64,000 nucleotides of DNA from Bacillota bacterium (lineage in GTDB: Bacteria; Bacillota; Clostridia; Tissierellales; Sedimentibacteraceae), in contig JAEWJT010000016.1 of the NCBI GenBank assembly GCA_023386345.1, forward strand, positions 124,001 through 188,000, read 5' to 3'. The notes under the pieces are model-generated. The model worked only from the letters and a program-made list of their open reading frames with translations, was not told the origin of the DNA and ran no database searches. The translations under genes were made by a program, and so were the position numbers. The first letter of the stretch is position 1. Every line of letters begins with the position of its first letter. Below, one piece after another: positions 59,136 through 64,000 of this stretch.

Positions 59136-60326
59136 CTATATTTTTATCTTATCTAATATTCCAACCATTTTTGCAATAACTATACCGTAATTGCTTATAG
59201 GCACTCCCTTTTCCTTTGCCTTATTTATTCTCGACAATACATATTTTTTGTTGAACATACAGGAAGCACAGTGAATTATCAAATCATATTCACTTAAATC
59301 CTCCGGAAAATCCACGCCGCTTACTACGTCAATTCTAAGTTTTTCGCCTATCTTTTTTCTAAGCATATTGGGTATTTTTTCTCTACCTATATCCTCACTA
59401 AGAGGGGCATGTGTACAGGCTTCAGCAATTAATACTTTAGAGTTTTCAGTTAGTGAGTCAATTGCCTTAGAGCCTTTCACAAACTCCTCAATATCACCTT
59501 TCAAAGCAGCAAATAAGACAGAAAATGATGTTAATAGGCTCTCATCAGGCTTTTTCTCATAAACAGTTTTAAAAACTTGAGAATCTGTTATTATTAACTT
59601 AGGAGGCTTAGAAAGAGCTTCGAGTGCATCATCTATATTGTCGGTTGTTACAGAAACTACTACACATTTATTGTCTAACAAATCTCTTATAGTCTGTACT
59701 TGGGGCAATATAAGCCTTCCCTTTGGGGCTTGTATATCCTGTGGCATAACAAGCATTACAACATCCTTAGGATTGACTAAATGTCCTACTATTGAATCTA
59801 AGTTATAGGATTCAGGCAGTTGTCTTGTAAGTTCCTGTCTTATTTTTTCAATTCCTATTCTATTGCTAGCACTTAGTTCTATAGCATCCTTATTAAAATT
59901 TTCTTTTACTACCTTTTTAATATCATTTATATTTTTAAGTGTATCAATTTTATTGATTACAAAAACAACAGGTATTTTATTCTTATTAAGCTTATTATAC
60001 CAATCTTTTTCCTCAGATATATTAGTATCGTTGATTATCATTATAGCAATATCTGTTTTGTCAATAACTTTTTCAGTCATTTCAATACGCTTAGTTCCTA
60101 AAACCCCATAATCATCGAATCCAGCTGTGTCTATAAATACACAGGGACCAACACCATTTATTTCCATAGCCTTATACACAGGATCAGTTGTAGTTCCTGC
60201 AATATCAGATACTAAGGCAATATCTTGATTTGTGATTGCGTTGATAAGTGATGATTTGCCACTATTTCTTTTGCCAAAAATCCCTATATGCAATCTATTT
60301 GAATTAGGTGTATTATTTAATCCCAT
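59136..60326 (-). CDS. hydF: [FeFe]-hydrogenase maturation GTPase HydF
   Basis: Scaffold that assembles and delivers the 2Fe subcluster to apo-hydrogenase. From the chosen ATG it is 396 residues. The GTPase domain has G1 GKRNSGKSS (18-26), the DTAGFDD block and NKID. The cluster-binding residues of the C-terminal domain are present as EACTHAPL and HCASC (Cys-x-His then His-Cys-x2-Cys). AAAGGAGGTCATCCTATT lies just before this ATG, 16 nt after the hydG stop; an earlier in-frame ATG at 60371 overlaps hydG and lacks a site. It is the last gene of the hydE-hydG-hydF operon. Confidence 0.94.
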   Translation of the reverse strand: MGLNNTPNSNRLHIGIFGKRNSGKSSLINAITNQDIALVSDIAGTTTDPVYKAMEINGVGPCVFIDTAGFDDYGVLGTKRIEMTEKVIDKTDIAIMIINDTNISEEKDWYNKLNKNKIPVVFVINKIDTLKNINDIKKVVKENFNKDAIELSASNRIGIEKIRQELTRQLPESYNLDSIVGHLVNPKDVVMLVMPQDIQAPKGRLILPQVQTIRDLLDNKCVVVSVTTDNIDDALEALSKPPKLIITDSQVFKTVYEKKPDESLLTSFSVLFAALKGDIEEFVKGSKAIDSLTENSKVLIAEACTHAPLSEDIGREKIPNMLRKKIGEKLRIDVVSGVDFPEDLSEYDLIIHCASCMFNKKYVLSRINKAKEKGVPISNYGIVIAKMVGILDKIKI

Positions 60327-60342
60327 AATAGGATGACCTCCT

Positions 60343-61755
60343 TTAAAATCTAAAATCTCTTTTCCCTTCATGCAAATCTGATAGATTTTTTATAACTATT
60401 TCCTTAACCTTATCATTATTTATATTTTCGATTTCATTTAATATTAATTTTTCACCGTTTATTCTAGTTTGCTCAGAAGCATAATCCTCCATGTATTCCT
60501 TTAAGGTCATCAGAGCATTTGGCTGACAGACATTCGCTATCTGTCCATTTTTAACAAGCTGCATAAATCTGTCACCAGTTCTGCCTTCTCTATAGCAGGC
60601 TGTGCAAAAGCTTGGTATATATCCTAATTTCAGCAGCCAATTTACAACTTCATCTAAGGTTCTGGTGTCATTTACTTCAAATTGAGAGGTATCTTCATCT
60701 TCCTTTCCGGCATAACCTCCAACCTTTGTTGAAGAAGCACCACTAATCTGTGAAACCCCTAATTTTAAGGTTTTTTCTCTAGTTTTTTGTGATTCTCTAG
60801 TTGACATAATAATTCCTGCATATGGAACAGATATTCTTAATATTGCAACAATCTTTTCAAACATCTCGTCTGATATTGCATTTGAAAATTCATTTACATC
60901 TACCTCATCGGCAGGTCTTATCCTTGGGACGCTTATAGTATGAGGTCCTACACCATGAACATCTTCTAGATGCTTAGCGTGCATTAATAGTCCTACAAAG
61001 TCATATTTATATAAATTAAGTCCGAATAAAACACCTATACCAACATCATCTATACCAGCTTCCATTGCCCTGTCCATAGCCTCAGTATGATAAGCATAGT
61101 TAGCTTTTGGCCCTTTTTGATGAATGTATTCATAGCTAGGTTTATGATATGTTTCTTGAAATAGTATATATGTTCCAATTCCTGCATCGTGTAGTTTTTT
61201 GTAATTCTCTACAGTTGTAGCAGCTATATTGACATTTACTCTCCTGATAGCTCCATTTTTATGCTTTATTCCATAAATTGTTTTTATACTTTCCAGAACA
61301 TATTCAATTGGAGAATTTACAGGATCTTCACCTGTTTCGAGTGCCAAACGCTTGTGTCCCATGTCCTGTAAAGCTATAACTTCTCTTGCTATTTCTTCTT
61401 GACTCATCTTTTTTCTTGCAATATGCTTGTTTGAATGATGATAAGGACAGTATCTACATTCATTTACACAATAATTTGATAGATATAGGGGAGCAAACAT
61501 AACTATTCTTTTTCCATAAAATTTTTCTTTGATTTTTATAGCTAAAGAAAATATTTTTTCATTTATATCCTCTAAATCACTTTCCAATAAAAGAATAGCC
61601 TCTTTGTAATCAAGCCCTTTACATTCCTCAGCCTTTGCTAGTACAGATAGAATAAGTTCACGGTTTGATTTATTTTTTTTAGCATATTCAAGTGTAGATA
61701 ATATCTCTTCGTTGTCGATAAATTCTTCTGCAATCATTGATTTACTATTATACAT
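60343..61755 (-). CDS. hydG: [FeFe]-hydrogenase maturase HydG (tyrosine lyase)
   Basis: Radical SAM enzyme that cleaves tyrosine to p-cresol, CO and cyanide, the diatomic ligands of the H-cluster. The 470 residues carry the radical SAM cluster Cys96-x3-Cys100-x2-Cys103 (NYCVNECRYCPYHHSNK) and the second auxiliary cluster in FCTACYREGRTGDRF plus a later Cys (NVCQPNALMTL). The length and ThiH-like C-terminal domain are normal. GGAGGTCGTA precedes the ATG. About 58 nt separate it from hydE. Confidence 0.96.
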   Translation of the reverse strand: MYNSKSMIAEEFIDNEEILSTLEYAKKNKSNRELILSVLAKAEECKGLDYKEAILLLESDLEDINEKIFSLAIKIKEKFYGKRIVMFAPLYLSNYCVNECRYCPYHHSNKHIARKKMSQEEIAREVIALQDMGHKRLALETGEDPVNSPIEYVLESIKTIYGIKHKNGAIRRVNVNIAATTVENYKKLHDAGIGTYILFQETYHKPSYEYIHQKGPKANYAYHTEAMDRAMEAGIDDVGIGVLFGLNLYKYDFVGLLMHAKHLEDVHGVGPHTISVPRIRPADEVDVNEFSNAISDEMFEKIVAILRISVPYAGIIMSTRESQKTREKTLKLGVSQISGASSTKVGGYAGKEDEDTSQFEVNDTRTLDEVVNWLLKLGYIPSFCTACYREGRTGDRFMQLVKNGQIANVCQPNALMTLKEYMEDYASEQTRINGEKLILNEIENINNDKVKEIVIKNLSDLHEGKRDFRF

Positions 61756-61813
61756 TACGACCTCCTTGTGCTTAGCACCTTTAATTATATTTTAGCTTTT
61801 TAATTTCAAATTC

Positions 61814-62773
61814 CTATAGAGGAATTCTATTTAAGTTTTTAATTTCATCTTCTAGTTTTATTCTTTGAAGCCTTATATTTGTCTCTGATAATTTTGATGG
61901 ATATATTTCATATAAAGCCTTATATTTACTTGGAGTAACCTTTTGCATTATTACATTAGCTCCACATGAGAAAACATCTTCTTTTTCCTTGGCATCTAGT
62001 ACGCCAAGAGAGGTAGTGGCAGGAAGATTGATTTTTGGCATAATGATGCGTGTTAGCGCTACAGCTCTTTTAGTCATATCGGTACTTCCGTTAGGAGAGT
62101 CTTTTAATTCTGTATTTGGATTTGTTATATATGTTCCAATGCCTGCCATTTCACAGCCGATTTCCTTTAAAAGAAGTATATCCTTTGCGAGTGTTTCTGC
62201 TGTCTGATTTGGAAGTCCTACCATAAATCCTCCACCTGTTTCATATCCTAGCTTTTTTATGTTCTTTAAACACTGTACTCTTTCTTTAAGAGTTCCGCAG
62301 GGATGTAGATATTCATATAAATTTTCATCCGCAGTTTCGTGCTTTAATAAATATCTATCAGCACCACATTCTCTTAGATAAGCATAGCTATCATAATTCA
62401 TTTCGCCTGTGCTTAGGGTGATGTCTATATTAAATTTTTTGATGCTTCTGACTATCTCTCCTAAGATTTCAGGAGTGTAGTAGGCATCTTCGCCAGATTG
62501 CAGCACAAGCGTTTTATATCCATTCATTGCAGCTTCAAATGCTGTAGATATAATTTCTTCGCTTGACATTCTATATCTTTTAATATTTTTGTTTGTACAA
62601 TTTAGTCCACAGTACTTGCATCTTCGTCTGCAATAGTTTGAAAATTCTAATATCGCTCTTATATGAACTATATCTCCAACATTTTCTTTTCTTATTTCAT
62701 CAGCCTTTGAGTAGATTTCACTAAAATCTTCAAGATTTAGCAAATCAACAATTTTATTAAGTGTATATTCCAT
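61814..62773 (-). CDS. hydE: [FeFe]-hydrogenase maturase HydE
   Basis: Radical SAM enzyme that acts on the Fe-Cys-CO-CN synthon from HydG, towards the bridging dithiolate. 319 residues; Cys48-x3-Cys52-x2-Cys55 (SNYCRRRCKYCGLNC) and a BioB-like barrel with VLQSGEDAYYTPEI and GGGFMVGLPNQT. ATG 62773 follows GGAGG by 8 nt; an in-frame start 5 codons earlier (62788) overlaps that site. It is the first gene of the maturation operon, preceded by a long leader with a terminator (see below). Confidence 0.95.
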   Translation of the reverse strand: MEYTLNKIVDLLNLEDFSEIYSKADEIRKENVGDIVHIRAILEFSNYCRRRCKYCGLNCTNKNIKRYRMSSEEIISTAFEAAMNGYKTLVLQSGEDAYYTPEILGEIVRSIKKFNIDITLSTGEMNYDSYAYLRECGADRYLLKHETADENLYEYLHPCGTLKERVQCLKNIKKLGYETGGGFMVGLPNQTAETLAKDILLLKEIGCEMAGIGTYITNPNTELKDSPNGSTDMTKRAVALTRIIMPKINLPATTSLGVLDAKEKEDVFSCGANVIMQKVTPSKYKALYEIYPSKLSETNIRLQRIKLEDEIKNLNRIPL

Positions 62774-62796
62774 TAAAAAAACCTCCAATTCGTAAC

Positions 62797-62832
62797 AAAA
62801 AAATCCCTATACCTGAAAAAAGGTATAAGGAT
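62797..62832 (-). terminator. conditional terminator in the hydE leader
   Basis: On the minus strand a 12-bp stem (62832-62821 with 62814-62803, one G-U), 6-nt loop, then seven U. It lies about 25-60 nt before hydE, inside its leader, so the operon can be transcribed only when it fails to form. Confidence 0.88.
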
Positions 62833-62948
62833 AACGTATAAACCTGTACAATATAGCTATTATCTTGGCATCAGAAAATACTGAATACTTCAGATAGTTT
62901 AGATTTAAAGTCATCCTCATCGCAGGCTCTGCCCTAAATTCAGAATAT
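62803..62948 (-). promoter_or_regulatory. candidate riboswitch-like attenuator of hydEGF
   Basis: The leader runs from about 62948 to the hydE start. It folds locally (GCAG/CTGC, CTGAA/TTCAG, TTTAG/CTAAA). AUGAGGAUGAC (62920-62910) can pair over 11 bp with GUUAUCCUUAU (62835-62825); this removes the 5' arm of the terminator, so the two structures exclude each other. I recognise no standard riboswitch or T-box core in it. The ligand is unknown. Confidence 0.6.
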
Positions 62949-62954
62949 GTTTAT

Positions 62955-62983
62955 ATTTTAACATAAAAATTTATAATAGTAAA
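62955..62983 (-). promoter_or_regulatory. promoter of hydEGF
   Basis: On the minus strand TTTACT (62983-62978), 17 nt, TAAAAT (62960-62955) with a TG one base upstream. The transcript would start near 62948. Confidence 0.65.
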
Positions 62984-63063
62984 TAATAAATTTACGAATA
63001 TAACAAAATGATTATAAAAATAAATGCAGCAGTAGATATGGAGACATTTCTACTGAAAATATA

Positions 63064-63125
63064 AGGATGTTTCTGAAGGTTTTATATTCATATATAATAA
63101 AACATCGGAAACATCCTATTTTTTA
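63064..63125. terminator. stem-loop downstream of glpX
   Basis: AGGATGTTTC (63064-63073) pairs with GAAACATCCT (63108-63117) around an inner GTTTTAT/ATAAAAC helix. It follows glpX (minus strand), though the better T-run is on the plus-strand side. The remaining gap up to the hydE promoter (62984-63063) holds nothing else. Confidence 0.6.
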
Positions 63126-63132
63126 AATTTAA

Positions 63133-64000
63133 TTAATATGCGTATTTAGGTTTTTTATCAAATGTATGTATTGTATCTATAAAACGTATAGTACCTGATT
63201 TTGAACGAGTTACCATAGAGTAAGTTTTTGCCCTGTTGTTAGAATAGTATCTAACTCCTTTTAGAAGATCTCCGTCAGAAACTCCTGTTGCTGCAAAAAT
63301 AATATCATCACCTTTTGCTAAGTCTTCTATAGTTAAAACCTTGTCAACTTTTTCAAGTCCCATATCAATACATCTTTGCTTTTGTTCTTCATTTTCGGGT
63401 GCAAGTATACCTTGGAATTCTCCGCCTAAGCATTTTATAGCTGCTGCCGCAATAACTCCTTCTGGTGCTCCGCCTTTTCCAATCATTAAGTCAATTCCTG
63501 AATCTTGGAAGCAAGTGGCTATGGCTGTTGCAACGTCACCATCGCTATACAATTTTACCCTCGCACCCACTCTTCTTACAATATCTATATACTCTTGATG
63601 TCTTGGTCTATCAAGCATAACAACTGTTATCTCACTAATATCCTTGCCAAGCGATTTAGCTAGGTTTCGGATATTAGTTTGAAGTGGTGCATTTATATCA
63701 ATAACTCCAACTCCCTTTGGACCTGCAGCAATTTTTTCCATATACATATCTGGTGCGTGAAGCAAGCATCCTTTTGGTGCAACTGCAACTACCGATATAG
63801 CGTTTGAAAGTCCTTTTGCTACTAAATTAGTTCCGTCTAAAGGGTCAACAGCTATATCTATCTCTGGATTTCCATCACAGCATCTTCCTATTTTTTCACC
63901 GATATAAAGCATAGGTGCTTCATCCATTTCACCTTCACCTATAACGACAGTTCCACTAACATCTAACACTTGGAACATGCCTCTCATGCCATCTACTGCA
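63133..64000 (-). CDS. glpX: fructose-1,6-bisphosphatase class II (GlpX), 5' end beyond window
   Basis: Gluconeogenic enzyme that removes the 1-phosphate from fructose-1,6-bisphosphate. The visible part has MRGMFQVLDVSGTVVIGEGEMDEAPMLY-type block, the metal motif AVDPLDGTNLVAKG, DRPRHQEYI, GDVATAIA, GIGGAPEG-like IGKGGAPEGV and the C-terminal region. Full-length GlpX is about 320 residues; the frame stays open to the window edge, so about 35 N-terminal residues are missing from view. There is no sign of damage. It is not related by operon to hydE, being separated by a stem-loop. Confidence 0.93.
   Translation of the reverse strand, partial: AVDGMRGMFQVLDVSGTVVIGEGEMDEAPMLYIGEKIGRCCDGNPEIDIAVDPLDGTNLVAKGLSNAISVVAVAPKGCLLHAPDMYMEKIAAGPKGVGVIDINAPLQTNIRNLAKSLGKDISEITVVMLDRPRHQEYIDIVRRVGARVKLYSDGDVATAIATCFQDSGIDLMIGKGGAPEGVIAAAAIKCLGGEFQGILAPENEEQKQRCIDMGLEKVDKVLTIEDLAKGDDIIFAATGVSDGDLLKGVRYYSNNRAKTYSMVTRSKSGTIRFIDTIHTFDKKPKYAY

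Noticed and set aside
62773..62948. Known riboswitch or T-box before hydE
   Set aside because: The conserved cores of SAM-I, lysine, TPP, cobalamin, glycine, purine and c-di-GMP riboswitches and the T-box sequence were looked for by eye and not found; this is not a substitute for an Rfam search.
63133..64000. glpX as a truncated pseudogene
   Set aside because: The frame runs intact to the edge of the window; the missing N-terminus is due to the window boundary.

Overview
The window is AT-rich DNA from a low-GC anaerobic Firmicute of the class Clostridia. The evidence is pyruvate:ferredoxin oxidoreductase, [FeFe]-hydrogenases with all three maturases, lysine-fermentation enzymes (Kce, Kal), an HrcA/CIRCE heat-shock operon, HPr kinase, BipA and consensus sigma-A promoters. 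It looks like a host-associated amino-acid and amino-sugar fermenter, Peptostreptococcaceae-like, but the genus cannot be fixed from the sequence alone. Nearly all of it reads as ordinary chromosome: no insertion sequence, phage, CRISPR array, rRNA or tRNA was recognised.

Layout. 1-6 kb: a tiny lipoprotein, histidine ammonia-lyase, an ArsR-type regulator and an ABC-2 exporter. 6-8 kb: an ECF sigma factor with a membrane anti-sigma protein. 8-20 kb: YhaM nuclease, a ZapA-like protein with a long coiled coil, U32 peptidase, MutS2, a lytic transglycosylase, then a hypothetical / radical-SAM / TPR operon. 20-27 kb: amino-sugar genes (nagB, cutC, a ROK kinase, nagA) around a divergent 832-residue transglutaminase-fold protein. 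27-31 kb: BipA, a lipoprotein and an HD hydrolase. 31-36 kb: hrcA-grpE-dnaK-dnaJ behind a perfect CIRCE. 36-41.5 kb: kal, secDF, a thioesterase, and minus-strand flavin reductase, monooxygenase and glutaminase genes. 41.8-52 kb: a transglutaminase/LRR/SLH surface protein, hprK, PFOR, alpha-L-fucosidase and kce. 52-63 kb: the hydrogen block, with a 2Fe-2S protein, a PAS-bearing HydS-type hydrogenase, a SpoIIE/PP2C phosphatase, a group B-like [FeFe]-hydrogenase, a lipoprotein, and hydE-hydG-hydF on the other strand. The window ends inside glpX.

How it fits together. PFOR produces reduced ferredoxin that the hydrogenase can discharge as H2. HydE, HydG and HydF build its H-cluster. The HydS/PP2C pair looks like an H2 or redox sensor with a phosphatase output. 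HutH, GlsA, Kce and Kal feed amino acids into fermentation, while NagA, NagB, the ROK kinase and the fucosidase salvage host or wall sugars.

Most interesting signals: (1) a roughly 175-nt leader before hydE with an intrinsic terminator and a mutually exclusive 11-bp antiterminator pairing, of no riboswitch class I recognise; (2) two near-identical ECF promoters (GGAAC-N16-CGTCTA), one before the sigma factor and one before a lipoprotein 22 kb away, which defines a small regulon; (3) the HydS-PP2C-hydrogenase cassette; (4) a related structured leader before nagA and a thioesterase, perhaps also hrcA, with short ATG-CAC-CG leader ORFs in two copies; (5) a nested perfect palindrome between nagB and the transglutaminase gene.
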